DNA of 64,000 nucleotides from Gymnogyps californianus (taxonomy: Eukaryota > Chordata > Aves > Accipitriformes > Cathartidae). The notes under the pieces are model-generated. The model did not search any database and was not told the DNA's origin. It saw only the letters and a list, made by a program, of their open reading frames with translations. The DNA lies in contig NC_059481.1 in the NCBI RefSeq assembly GCF_018139145.2, forward strand, positions 15,178,368 to 15,242,367. The letters run 5' to 3'. Both the position numbers and the translations under genes were made by a program. The stretch's first letter is position 1. Each line of letters opens with the position of its first letter. Shown one piece after another: positions 38,601-51,450 of the stretch.

Positions 38601-41600
38601 AGTTCCTAGCAAGCCTGCAAACATTTACTTTTTAGCACTATGCATGAATACTGATATCACAATGTATAGCTGCTCATTAGGAAAAGAATCTGATTTCTAA
38701 TTGAATTACTAGCTTTTTATCATCGTTTATGACTCAGGGTGCAGAAATGAAATATTCTAATCATTTCACGATAAGAAATGAAGATAGGAACTTACGATTT
38801 CATCATGCGGAATGGTCTGTGACAGTGTCTATTTTCAAAAGATAAGGTCTGATCTGATAAAGAATTAGCTTGTTTCACTTACATGAGCAGACTGACAGAT
38901 ACCATAACAAGTAGCCAGGAGTATGTTGAGAGAGCTAACATCAGGCACTTTTTAGTTCAATTTAATGTGAAACCTTTGAGCATTATTAGTGTTTGTATTT
39001 GGTCAACAGTGAAAAATCAAGTATATCATGACCATGCAATGTAGATTTGCAAATTTAAAAAGTGATATATTTTTGTAAGGCAAAAATTAATTCATTTCAA
39101 AATGTTTATAATTCTATAAGAATAAGTCACCACAACAGTTTAAGAGGCACACTACTTCTCATAGCTATGCATCTAGGGCACTACTCTACTTTCTTATCAA
39201 TCCAAACATAAGAATATTTTATAACAGTTAAGAGTTAAGGCTCTTTGATGTTTATGTGCTGCTTTGGTGAATTTTACTAGGAAGATCTTGTATCTAATGC
39301 TATTTTAGCTATCTCTTGATATATCCAAGCCATCAGAATATCTCAGCTCAGAAGGTCTGTGGTGCATTTCTGTAGGGACTTCATTAGTGGAAGATATCCT
39401 GACTCAGTATACAGGCTACTTTTGATGCATCATGCATACATACAATATTCAACTCTACATCACAGGGTTGGAGGGGGGATATTTTCTGTAGCAATTTATA
39501 ATAGTTACCCGAACAGTGTTCTAAAATTAAAAGGTGTTATTTGCATATGTATAACATTAACTAAAGACTTTCAAACAATAAAAACCTTGCTATCAGCTCA
39601 TGCCCACATGACCAATTAGCTTTTTCTCCGTAGATAATTTGACCTGCAAATTACCCAGGATGTTTCAGAGCGAACAGTCTGATCTGTACCTGAATCCAGA
39701 GAACATGAGTCGGGGTGAGTGTGGGAAGCTGGGCTGCAGTAGTACAGGGGGATGAGAGGAGAGAGGGGATGCTTCGAAGGAAGGAGGAACTGGTCAGATT
39801 TGGGATAACTGAGGAGTGGGCTGAGCTGCTCAGAGGAAGGTGCTTCTCCCCTATGCCTTCGCCTTTTCGATGGAGCTGCAACGGCTCAGAATCAAAGCAG
39901 ATAAAGTCCTTGCGTTAGCCTGCTCATCCCAGGGGAAATTGCTCACATTTAGCCAGAAAGAAAAATCTCAATGAGTAAATGATGAAATGGGAATTTTACC
40001 TTTTCGCAAAGATGGTATTTCGCCTTAAGACAGGCAGAGATTATCCATTCTCTATGCTTCTTATTTATACCTTAAGGAGCTGACAGCTCTTCTAAAAGCA
40101 GACTGAGGGTTTTTAGACAGTCTGAGGTTTAAAATTAGGCACTGGAACTAATAGGCTGTTATTGTCTCATAATTATATTTGACATGATGCTCTTAACTCT
40201 TTTCTGAAACATCATCTTGCATTGAATGGAGTCAGGATGCCATAACTTTGTCTGCAGCAGCAGACATCAACCACACCATGACACGGGGATATCACGGCTG
40301 CTGCTCTTCCCAGCTCCCTCTGGATGACACGCAGAGGCCCCAGCTTAATAGAAACAGCCCACGTGAGTGAGGCTATACTTTTAGCTGCAAACTTAAATAA
40401 AGGGATGCTGCTTAGGATTGCTGCTTGGAGACCTAGCTGAGAGGCGCAATTCCTGTGCTGCTGCTTCCTTGCACTGGGAGCAGAGGAAGCAATTTGTTGT
40501 TGGCCCATTCTGGCAGCTCCTTACAACACCTCCAGCAGTGGTTCAGGTGTCCTGGCTGGTGCAGCATGCCACTGGAGCCAAGCCAAGCCAAGCAAGGGCT
40601 TGCTTTCCTCTGCTTGCCCTCCTGGCAGTGTGGGAAGCCGTACAGACCTTTCCTTCTTCCCTTGTCATGGCCTGGGGATCTGAGCAAGCACGTTTTCATC
40701 ACAGGAGCTGGGCAGGCACCAGCCTCCTGTCGACAGAAGGAAAAATAGAGGGTTGCAACTCCAGTCCCTTTAGTTACACAAGGCATTTAGGAGGTTCAGA
40801 TTTTAGGGGTTTTTGCCCAAGCTGCTGGAGCTGCGACCTTCAAGGTATTGCCTTGACAACTTGTGCTTTTTAATAAAGCACAGTCTGGTGGAAGGGAGTT
40901 AATTTACACAGGTTTTCATTCTTCGAGCTCTGTCGTCAGTGCACCAGCCTCAGTTATTGAATTCCCCTGTCAATAGAGCAACCAACTGCAGCACATTCAC
41001 ATCCAAGTGCCCAAATGAAGCACCTGTTCTCAGTTACTTGAGGATTAATTTCTCTTTTCCACTTAGTTCCCTTGCTTTCTCTGTTTTTGGCTTCTGGTTC
41101 TCCTGGCACAGACACAAATACTAGGAGCTCCAGTTGAGGATGCAGCCACCTTAAATAGCCCTTTTATTTGCTTAGTGCCTTTTCTTTATTTGCCTTGGTC
41201 TGCTCTTTCAGCTGCATCTCTCTCATTGGAAGCCCAGTTCAAACCAATCTGTGCAATCTAATGCAAGCCAACACGATTTTTTTGGTAGAGTTGTATAAAG
41301 CCAATAAATGAAAAAGGAAAAGACTCATATTCCAGGCAGGTCTCTCAGTCTTACCAGGTTCTGCCATCAGCCATAGCATCGTCCAGGCAAAGCACTTGAG
41401 CATATGAGTACCTTAAAGAACCAACTAGATCCCCCAAAGGCACCCCTTCACCTGGGTCACGTAGTCCCATGGGTCCTTAGTTACGTCCCAGATGAAGAGC
41501 AGAGGACTTGTTGCAACTTTTTGCGGCGCCAAATGCACAGGTTGCAGTCTGACCCAGAAACCATTATTTTGTTTCTCCAGCAGTTGTGCTGGGATAGAGC

Positions 41601-44600
41601 AAAGAATGAGATCTTTCTGAGTGTCTAGGAATGGTTGTTATGGGTTAATTAATGCTTCAGCAGTGGTGATATATAAGGGAGAGTTATGCATGTTTAAGGT
41701 GATTCATGCCGCCTCACTGGATTTAAGTCTAATGGGAAACTTATTTCACTGTATTTATGGGTAACGTCTGTCCATATACTAGATATCTCTCCAGGGAGCC
41801 TTCTCTCCACGGCCATCCAACTCCCATGAAGAAATATGGACTCCTCTGTACCCATCTTGGCTGTAAATCTGCAATTAAGAGAACGGTCCATTTACTTCTC
41901 TGCGATGTCGAGATGCTGCTAACTCGTGGCTCCATCAGACTGGTTCCTCTAGCCAACAAGTCCTTTCCCCACCTGCCCTGCTGCAGCCCCCCAGCCTGCC
42001 GCCCCCACCCCAAGCAAAAAAAAATGCATTCATAAGGGAGCTGCACCTCTCCTGGTTGACTTTGCAGCTCTTTTACTTTTCTCCCACTTCTCAGAGCCAT
42101 TGGACACATTGATGGGACAGATCTGAGCCTGGGTTTTGGCCATATGAACTGCTCCCCCCTCCCAGCACAGCCGGTGCTGCCCTCCTCCCCCATCACTGTT
42201 TTCCCTTGTCATCCCCTGAGGTTTGATTCACTTGTGCCCTCAAGGCAGAGCCATTTTTGCATTGGACCTTCAGGGCTAGCTTTTCTTTACGTGACATTAT
42301 GTGATTAATTTCCCGCTGAGGTGGCAGGAATAGAACGGTGACACGACAATCTGTTTAAATTCCCTTTTCTATCTTCTTTTCCCCCCTTTCTTTATTGTTT
42401 CTTGGCTTATGCTAAGCCTCAAGGAACTGCTGTCTAGTTACCCTCCACCATCTGCTGCACTGCTAGCAGAGAGGAGCTATGGCCGGAGCCGTTTTTTCTT
42501 CCTTCTTTTTCCCTTTCCACTCTGCCGGGATTTTGCATGCTCATAGCTCCCTTTGGGCATATTCTCCCCTCCCCGATTCAAGGGCCACAAAGGTCTGGGC
42601 TGCTAAATTAACATGCAGAAGTATTAGCGTCAAACTACTCAGAGCCCAGCATTATCCTGGTGTATACAGAAATATAGGAGAGCATGCATGTAGCACTCTG
42701 TACACCTAACTCCTCCTGCAGCCGTGTACAAGAGCACGTAAACAACCTGAGCATGTGTGTTTGGAGGCAGAGAGAGGCAGAAGGAAGGGAAAGGAGAAAC
42801 ACAAACTCTGCCAAACTGCCTTGCGCGGTTCCTGGAGCAACCCTGAACTGGAGCCCTGATTACCAGCATGGCTGGATCCAGAATCAATACAGAAGTTGCT
42901 TGCACTGAGACAGGAGTTAAGTGCCACCAATTCAGAAGACTTCCTTGTCTGAAATGAAGCCTTCAAGAATAGAATTTCAGAGAAAACTCAATTGTCTGTG
43001 TAATCTGAACGCTTCCACAAAGGATTTTCATTGCATTAAGAAACACCTTCAAACCCCATTTTTCCTATTAGGCAAGTACTGGTGGCTGCAGTAACAGTCT
43101 GGAGGTATCAGTGATGCTTTTGAAATATGCTGGAGACTTTGTGCATGTGAATGTGTCTGTGTCTCACATAGCACAATAGGTTCCTGACCTATTTGGATGC
43201 TAGGCATGAATATATGAATATTAAATAACTGTTAAACTGCTACATCAGTTCAATATCTTGATGAAAACCTTTGACTGAGGCTTTTTCAAACCAGCAAGAT
43301 TTAGATTGTTTTCCCTTTGAGACAGTTTTATCTAAGTGTATTACCATGTTTACCCCATTAGAGCTCTTTGCTGAGTTGAGCTGGAATACATGTTGAACAA
43401 AAGGAGTGGAAAGATTTCTTAGGGCAACAAAGAGAAATCTTAGTCTAATCATGTCCCCGTTACTGCTCAGCCCCAGCTGCAGGAGGCGGCTGGCTGCAGC
43501 ATCCCACCATCACCCCACAGGTCGGTGACCACCAGCCACAAGGCATGAGCAGGGAGCAGGAGTGTAATTTGGCAGCCGAAGGCAAGCAGTTTTAGCAACA
43601 AGCTACATCTGCCCTCCCTCCACATCTACAGGGGACCACAGCAGTGCAGACAGCTGGGAAAAGAGAATGAAAAACAGCAAAGGAAGTCAACCAAATACAC
43701 GTACGGAGAGTGGAGGGAAGGTGACTGTACCCCACATCAATGTGACTGCCTGGGGTTTGGGCCATCAAGGTGGGTTTTGCTGGAATGAAGAGGATTGAAC
43801 TTGGGGATGTGGATCACAGCATGTCAGAGTATTTAAGCGTTGTTTGTCGCTACTGACTGTCTCGGTCCCTGGGCTCACTTCCTAACATTAGACTTGGTGT
43901 CTGACACCTGTACCCAGAATCACCCATAGTTTGAAAACCCTACAGCTCACTGATAGTAAAAACTGGTGCTTCCCTCCTCCTTTTAATCCTGTATTAGCAT
44001 AGAAAGTGGCTCCCCAGGGTCTACAAGGCTGCGACAGGTAGTACGATTTATTGGGGTGGTGGAGAATGGGGGAGAGAGGAGGAGCAGTGCAGGAGGGTTT
44101 GCTTGGCCATGCCACCGGCTGTCACAGCATACACCCCTGCATCACACAAGACAGTCCCTGGCTGCAAAACCTCCCCTCACCCTTCTCCATCTGCTCTGGA
44201 CCAAGCCCTGGGCCCATTCTCCAGCACAGGTTCATGACTGGACCTGGAGGACACGGCGGAGACATGGTGCCTCTTGGGCATAGGGCATTTGTCTTTTGTC
44301 CTAATGCTTTGAAGACATACTGTTATTTAATCCTCCTGGGCTAGTCTCTGGCAAATTGATGTCTGCATACAGTCTTTCCTTGGGAATTACTTTGGGAAAC
44401 TATTTACTGCAAAAAGTTCTTTCAATGGCAACAGCAAGAACCATGCTTCTTGATAGCGATGATCTGCACAGTTTGAATCCAACACCAGGGCATTGATGAA
44501 TTTCCCAAGACTGTGTGCACAACTAAATAAAACTATGGCATTACCAGATCCCCTACCAGATTCTTCTCAATTAGTTAAAGACTTAGGGTCTCTGTGAAAA

Positions 44601-44740
44601 GATTCTTGTCAACTGAATTTTGTGGAATATATAATTTTTCACAGATGTCCTCTATGTTCTGATCCAAGACACGCACCAGATCTCAGATCAAACTGAGATA
44701 ATACAAACCATAATAAGAGACAACTTATATCCCAGAGACC
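35641..44740. other. long noncoding stretch, no gene recognised
   Basis: About 9 kb with no recognisable transposon. GC is moderate at 36000-38450, low at 38500-39650, and higher at 40200-40900 and 41900-42250. At 38620-38860 the AT-rich unique sequence resembles conserved noncoding DNA. At 40418-40873 three frames are open across both strands because stops are rare in a GC-richer patch; the products resemble nothing known. A (GCCAA)3 pentamer repeat lies at 40576-40592. No RNA gene is recognised. Confidence 0.55.
40576..40592. repeat. (GCCAA)3 pentanucleotide repeat
   Basis: Three tandem GCCAA units, the last followed by GC. A very short microsatellite inside a GC-richer patch. Confidence 0.7.
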
Positions 44741-44744
44741 CTCA

Positions 44745-44905
44745 ATAAGTTGCCCAGGGTGACAGATGTGGGATCTCCTTTGTACAGCAATTCAGAGAGA
44801 TTAAATGACTTGCCCAAGGTCACACAGGAAGCCAAAGCCAAGATTTCAACCCAGTTCTCCAGCAAATGCCTTAGCCCGTAAGTCTACCCTTTCCTCCTCA
44901 GCACA
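44745..44905 (-). mobile_element. MIR/L2-type relic, minus orientation, with doubled core
   Basis: The string GATTAAATGACTTGCCCAAG (44799-44818), then GTCACACAGGAAGCC, is one of the best conserved parts of reversed MIR-type elements. It is followed by GATTTCAACCCAGTTCTCC and TGCCTTAGCCCGTAAGTCTACCC, which correspond to the ..AACCCAGGTCTCC..GCCTTAACCACTAGGCCACCC ending. Just upstream, 44747-44782 carries a second, shorter likeness (AATAAGTTGCCCAGGGTGAC, then AGATGTGGGATCTCC). So two core-like units may lie head to tail. Confidence 0.75.
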
Positions 44906-47669
44906 GAGTGAGAAAAATTATTACAGAAATCTCAAGTTCAAACTACTTGCTGCTTGGAGAGCAGCCCATGTCCTGGCTGCTTTATCAGTTTATGTGGAAA
45001 GACTCCAAGACATTACTTATATTGACTCAATATTAAATGGCAATAACCACCACGACAGATTTACTGTCTGGCGATGTCTTCCTGTCTGCTATAGTAACAG
45101 TTATGATAAATTTTTTCCTCATTAAAAGATTTAGGTACTTAGTCCCTCTAGCAATATTTTGAATTTTCCTGTTCTTGGGAAGATCAAATCCTTATCAACA
45201 ATGTTTTATCAGGGAAAGATCACACCTGGTGCTACCATACAGCGCGAGGCAGGTTTTGCCTGGGAGTGATGCTGTGTTTGAAGGCACCATTTGACTTTCA
45301 TGCTGTCAGTGCCACGTGGCAGCAACCCACGGGCAGATCAGGGATGCTCTGGGAGGATGCAGTCAGCGTACATCTGCTGTTTTCTGGGGAAGGTTCGGCT
45401 CCGATGCTGAAAGAAGCGCCTGACAGTCACGGTTAGAGGCAATGAGCGGCTCTGGCATCTCTGTGCTGGCTGAAAACCAGCAGGACGTGCAACAAGAAAA
45501 AAATCTTAATTATGGACCTACGATAGTGTCATACGTTCTGTCCCCCTCTGCCTTGGGGGAGGGTCCAAAATGGAGAAAATTTTAGGAACCTGGGTTCAGG
45601 CATCCCTTCATTGCACCAGGACAGGACTTTAAAGCTGTTACCTGTCAGAAACCTGCCTTAGCACTCAGGCTCAGGGCTGAACGAGCACTCCCCATCCCAG
45701 CCTTCAGAGGCAGGGTTTCGAGCGCCCGGCGGCTGCCTGGGGCTGTCATTAAGCAGGCAGGTGGGCCTTATTTCCACAGAAATCCTGCACCTACTGAAGC
45801 TGGGCTGTTTGATACTGATTTCAGCAGAGCCAGAATTTCAAGCTATGTTTGCTGATTAATTTCTCTCGCCTTTGTTTGCCTAAGTATGGTGTAGGTGACT
45901 GAAGTGATGAGACCGTTTTAGTTGCTCTTTGGTTTTTGAGCTGCAATTTGCTCTTGTCTACCGTTACCAAACCACACAAACACTCATCCAGCCTGCTGCA
46001 AACATCAAAAATAGCCTAAACAGCCCTGGTGCTCCATTTTGCACCACTGAAAATAGCAGGAGGCAACAAAGAAATAGCATTAAGGAAGGCCATACATGCA
46101 GCACTTGCTACTTGTTTGTGCTGACTCCGTGTGTGCAGACACCGGTGCGAGGGACCTCTTCACGGCTGAGCCATATGCTGGAGGGAAGTGGTGGGAAACG
46201 CGAGATGAATGATTTTTCTGACACCTCCTGCACTCAGACGGGCTCTGTGAATCTCACCTTGCTCGTCACTGCTGTTGCTCTCTCATTAGGAGCAACCACC
46301 AGACTGTTAATACCCCAGGGGAGCACGGTGGCCTCTGCTCTGCATCGCCAGGCTGTCCTCTAGCTGGGCTGCTCTTCTCCCGCTCACCTCCCTTTAATTC
46401 TACATATATATATTTATATTTTTTTTTCCACACACATCAAAGGAGTAAAGGGAGAGAAATGTCAACAATTAATCTCAAGATTGGTGCTGAAGATCTGCTT
46501 TTCCATGCTAAACGTCAGAATCCATGTCCACCCCTTCAAGAGATGAAATAAGGCTAATGAGCTTGCGGTGCAGGAGACGTGGTTCTGCACTCGACCCTGG
46601 ATGGACAGAGAAACAAGCACTAGAGGAAATATTATAACTAAACACTTATTTGCTGAGTCTCTGTTCTCTGCCCACTCTTTGATGGCGGGGTGTCTCGTTA
46701 TTCTGTGCTGAGCAAGCACAGAACTGGTTCAGGATGGTGCTTAAGTGCATGTTTAATTTTAAGCTTGTCCGTCTGTTTTTGCAGGAGTTCAAACACATGC
46801 AGAAACGCCATCCTGAATACTGACGCGCTGCAGGGGTGGTAGGAGAAAGACAGAAGCAGCTGTGTTATATGACTCAGAACCTCGTTAAAGAGTTTCTCTG
46901 TCCAGACTTTTCCTTCTTTGTTGACTTCGATTGCCCCAGTTGGTATCCAAATGCCACCCATCAAAACTGACGGGTATTACAGGTGATGAACGCCTGCGGG
47001 CTTTCACGGAGAGAGGCTTTCCAAGCGAGCAGGAGGGATGCATGGGCTCAGGCAGGGATCCCAACCCAGGCACACAGAGGACACATTCCTGGTGAGACCC
47101 TCCAGCCTTGGTCATGACCACAGGATATTTTTTTCCTGCATGGGATCACAAGGCATCTTTCCCTCCTGTTGCACACACTTGGCTATCTGCCCAAAGCACT
47201 CACATTTCTCACTCAGACGGCAAGTTACCAGAAAGCCCTATATGTATAAATGCTACTCAAAATAGTAACTCTGGGTGAGGGACTTACTCTGCTGCACACT
47301 GCGCGTCAGGCTGCGAGAATAACCCCGAGCGAAAGCCCAATGTACCTCTCCATGGTGGCAGCAGCAGGATGGGTACCACCACAGGCCAGTGCATGGGAAA
47401 TCGGAGTCAATATTTGTACAGTATTTTGAAGAGGTAAGGTAGGACTGTCTGAATTATTCATTCCAATTATATTCTTTGCAAATGTTTCCTTTTTTCTCTC
47501 ATCTTAATTCATTTGTGAATGAGTCTGAATTTCATTTGATGCATTTCTTATAATTGACCAGATGCTGTTTGGGCACACAGTTTCCAAACAGCCCGGGCTG
47601 TCTCATAGGCAGCGCTGTCTGACTCTTTCCTCCCCCCTCCCCCCGCTGTTCTTAATTATTATTCCGGCT

Positions 47670-47685
47670 ATATGGCATGCCATAT
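47670..47685. repeat. perfect 16-bp palindrome
   Basis: ATATGGCATGCCATAT is identical to its own reverse complement, with a central GGCATGCC. Eight base pairs match on each side with no spacer. The flanking bases do not extend the pairing. It could be a dimeric protein-binding site or chance. Confidence 0.9.
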
Positions 47686-50353
47686 GTATTCTTTCTGCTT
47701 CCTAATGACTCTGAAATTTTTCCAGGGGAGAAATGAACAAGCATACTCCTGTTTGATGGGGGGTTTTGGTAGGAGATCTGAGAATTATTCTGAATAGGAA
47801 AAAAAAAAAAATCCATTCACCCAAGGAGCTGTGAGTAATGAACTGCGAGGGGCCAAAAAATAGACTGGACTGCTTTATTGGGCAGAGTAATTAATCTCTC
47901 CTCCTCTCTCATGTCTCCTCTCCTTGTCCTCTACTCTTGATTTTCACATGTTCAGCCTTGCAAAAGTGAGATCATCACCAAGCTCTGGAAAGTGGAAGAT
48001 CCCGGGGTTTCCGTGTAATTTTGGATTTGCACTGAAGTCTGCCAGTATTGTTGGTGAGAAACGTGCGGCACCAGCCGCAAAGCAAAGTCAGGGAAGGCGA
48101 GTTGTCGCTTGCATAAGCTGCGGCATCCTTGTTGCAAAGTTTAACCTTAATAAGCACTGGCGGTTTGATTTAACTAACACTAAGTGATGCTGGCTGGATT
48201 TCACCTGGGGTCCCTGCTGTAGGTATTCTGAAACTTTGATGGGAATATTGCTATTAATCTACAATGAGGGCAGGTTTTTGCTTGGTGTTAACAATGCCAA
48301 TGTTGCAAGCACTTGCTTGGGACTACAGAACTTTTAACTGCTGACTGCATCTATTCTTTGTTTCCTCTTCCAGCAGTAGGAAATAATGATCCATCGACTC
48401 CAGTGGAGCACTGCTGATTTACACCTGCTGAGCATCCAACCTAAGGTGTTTCATTGATTCCACTGCTGGAAAAAATGAAGTGGATCATTCCGGTCTAGAT
48501 TATGAAAATGTGTTCTTTCTGATGGAGCATCTGGGCAGCACATTTAGAAGAGTTTGTCCTCTCCTGCACAGTACCAAGTACTGGCATTATTTTGTATCAT
48601 GTGATGATTTTTAAAAATGTATTCAGCTTTTGCCTTCTATTATCTTGGATCATTAGCCAGCATCCTGTTATGCAATGTGATCAGCAAAGCCTGGTGCAGT
48701 ATCTCACCATGTGATATCATTTCTCAAACAGAGCATGCAGCGGGGAAGAAATTAATTTCTCAAAGCTGTGGCATCATTACTGACACAGTAAAATCAGATG
48801 GCTTCCCTAGTTGTTTTAAAGGTTTTAAATGCTCAGGCTGAACACTGAACTGAGAACATTAGAGAGTTATTTAATGTATCCATTTCCAGGACAAGAGGGC
48901 TATTTTCTTTTAGGACATGATTACATCGGCAAATGAAACCTTCCTGTGCTCTCCTAGGTTTCCCTTTTGTTTGGAGCTGTCAGAGCAAACTCCGGTTTGT
49001 GGGCATAGCCCAGATACAAGGGAGATGAAGGCACAGGGAAGAGCAGATCTCCATCCACAAAGCAATCCTCCTGCAAAGCAATAATTTAATGAATGCCTCC
49101 AAGGCAGCTCCACTGTCCCTGGGCAGGGTGCAAGCTGGGGATCTGACTAGCCATAGATTCATCAGACAAGTCAGTGTACTGCACGTATGCAATACAGTCC
49201 CAGAGCGTCCCTCACCACAGCACAGATGAGAGACGTGGGGTGCAGCCCCCCAGCCTGCCTGTTCTGCAGGGCACAACACTGTGCAGACTCGGGTGGTTTA
49301 ATAGGTCTTTGCCCCAGGGGAGGATGAAAACAGTTGTGTGATTCTTCTCCTGAACGAATGACACACTGACCTTCCCTGGATAAGCCACTGGAAACAGAAG
49401 AAAAATGCTATACTTTTTTGTTCAAATGCCTGAACACCTTCCGTACATCCAAAGTTTAGAAGTATGAATCACTCATGCAGAGGCATTCATGCAGATAAAG
49501 TGCTGTGCACCACTTTGAAAAATTACCTCTAGAAATATGGTTCAAATGATGCAAATCCAAGGGATGCGATATGGTGTTGAGAACTCATTAAAACCTTCGC
49601 TTCAAGAAGTTTCCTTAAAAATTGTTGTCTGTGCTGAAAACAGGCACACAGTCTAAGCCTGAAAGCAAAATTAGTTTGTTTCTTCCTTGGGAATGGAATA
49701 GCCAAAGTTCATTTCAGATACTTCCTTGCACTTTTTCATCCCTAAATTGTTATCCACAAATAAATAAATTAAGATGTTTGTCCTTGCTCACCAAGCCCAA
49801 AAGGTGTGAGAGGACATTAACTTTTCTGCTCAAGCTGTGACCTGCTGTGTATGTCAGCAGCTGGTGGAGTTGCCTCTCCGAGGCGAAGAGGACACCTCCC
49901 CATCTGCTTTGCATTTATCAGCCTTGACTTAAAAAAACAAACACACATTTTGCAGCAGTGCAGCTGGAAAACTTATTTTTTGCCAGGAGGAATGTCAAGC
50001 AACCTACAGGAATCCAGATAAGTGCCCCATAATGTCATAATAGCCTCAAAACCTGAGCACAGAATGAATGCACTGAACCAGCCCAGTGGAGACGTTCCTC
50101 AACCCTTACATACAAAAGCAGAGACAAACAGCTCCCACTGAGGTAATCAGAGCAAAATGCCTAATTCTCCTTCATCCAGCCACAATCACAGCAATCTCCT
50201 CTCTCTGCTCTGGGGACAGCAGAGTCGTAGGATTTCTGAGCATCGCTCATGGGCAGAAGACGACAATGACACGTAAGGCTCCCCATGTCACTGCTGGGCT
50301 GAGCCTGGGTGACCGTGGTGGATTCGTTTCCTCAGATAGCCTGGGCTCCAGCT

Positions 50354-50393
50354 CACACAGCAGCCAGCAAAGTTACACAGCAGGTAGCAAAGC
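50354..50393. repeat. 20-bp tandem duplication
   Basis: Units at 50354-50373 and 50374-50393 share ACACAGCA..AGCAAAG and differ at four of twenty positions. A local duplication; it gives a repeated motif in one plus frame but there is no evidence of coding. Confidence 0.8.
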
Positions 50394-51083
50394 CTCACTG
50401 CTGGCCATAGCTCCAGCACTAACATCCTCCAGTGGCCTGAAGCGGCAGCTCTACAACCACCCCACCCTCGAACTCCGTTAGTTTTGCAATGTCCTTGAAA
50501 CTTTCTCCAAGGGGACCTGGGAACTATTTTCTCCCCTTATTTGCTCTCTGCTCCTTTAGGAATACAGCACTTGCGCGCGGGCGCTTGCATCGGGCAGCCC
50601 TGCATACTCTGAACACCAGCTTCCGCAAGGAATTCTGCCTTTCTAATGCACATCTTAGGAATGCAAATTTTTTCAAATGAGAAATGTTCTGAAACATTAT
50701 GGATACAGTTTATGTTTTTGTGAAGATCAGAGAATCTGGCAATGTTACACAGTGATGACATTATTCCGACTCTGAAAATTCAAAACCTCATTGAAATGCT
50801 GTCAGTCACGTATATAGTTTGTCTTTGTGGACTGCTGCTCCTATCAGCTGCCTGTGACTACCAGTTGGTGAGAGGAAGGGCACAGATTACAGGCACATTC
50901 CAAATGTTTGTGTTTTCCATGCATTTTTCAGAAGGATGCAGCACGTTTCAAAAGGAAGCAGGAGAATTCTCTCTTTTTTCCCCAATATTCAGGGCCAGCT
51001 AGACCTTCAACTGCTTTAGGAAGAATTTGCAATGAAAACAGCAAAGCATGAATTGTAGATATACCAAACTTTTTGCCTTCCTT

Positions 51084-51096
51084 TCTCTCTCTCTCT
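51084..51096. repeat. (CT)n microsatellite
   Basis: Six TC/CT units inside a pyrimidine-rich stretch. Simple sequence. Confidence 0.8.
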
Positions 51097-51341
51097 GCTA
51101 ATATTGGGCAAACTTTACAAATGGTACGGTTATCAGGCGTCTAAGCAATATAACATTGCTACTTTATTCACCTTGTTGCCCAAAGCTATGCTTGATGGGA
51201 CACATAACTCAGTGCTAAAAGGAGAGCGATACTGCCTGGGTCTTTAACTCATTTTTCTAAAAAATTGAACTCATTTCTATTATTCTCTCTGAAACCACTG
51301 GCAGCAGAAAGTGCCAGGGAAGGCAGGTATTCATCCTGCAG

Positions 51342-51450
51342 CTTTACAAAAGAAGAAACCAGGATGGGAAGGTTAAATGATGTGCCCAAGGCTACACAGC
51401 ACAGGAGTGTCAAAGTGTAGGTGCAAACTAGCAGCCAGTGGTCCCCTCCC
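51342..51450 (-). mobile_element. MIR-type SINE relic, minus orientation
   Basis: The plus strand shows TTTACAAAAGAAGAAACCAG (51343-51362), then AAGGTTAAATGATGTGCCCA and AGGCTACACAGC. These are the reversed MIR steps TTTTACAGATGAGGAAACTGAGG, AGGTTAAGTGACTTGCCCA and AGGTCACACAGC, with a few substitutions. The part beyond 51420 is weaker. An ancient, inactive SINE copy. Confidence 0.75.

Larger units (their letters stand above)
44906..51340. other. noncoding stretch with a possible conserved block
   Basis: No gene is recognised. Bases 47430-48190 are repeat-free, with homeodomain-like TTAATTATTATT (47653-47664), a perfect 16-bp palindrome, an A13 run (47799-47811) and unusual CpGs at 48055-48125. 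This is the strongest conserved-element look in the window, though unproven. A 144-codon frame at 45929-46363 and a 131-codon frame at 50086-50481 resemble nothing known. A TA-rich patch lies at 46402-46428 and a (CT)n repeat at 51084-51096. Confidence 0.5.

Noticed and set aside
40418..40873. Three overlapping frames (151 and 97 codons plus, 117 codons minus).
   Set aside because: A GC-richer patch with few stop triplets; no domain, no splice structure and no start context worth reporting.
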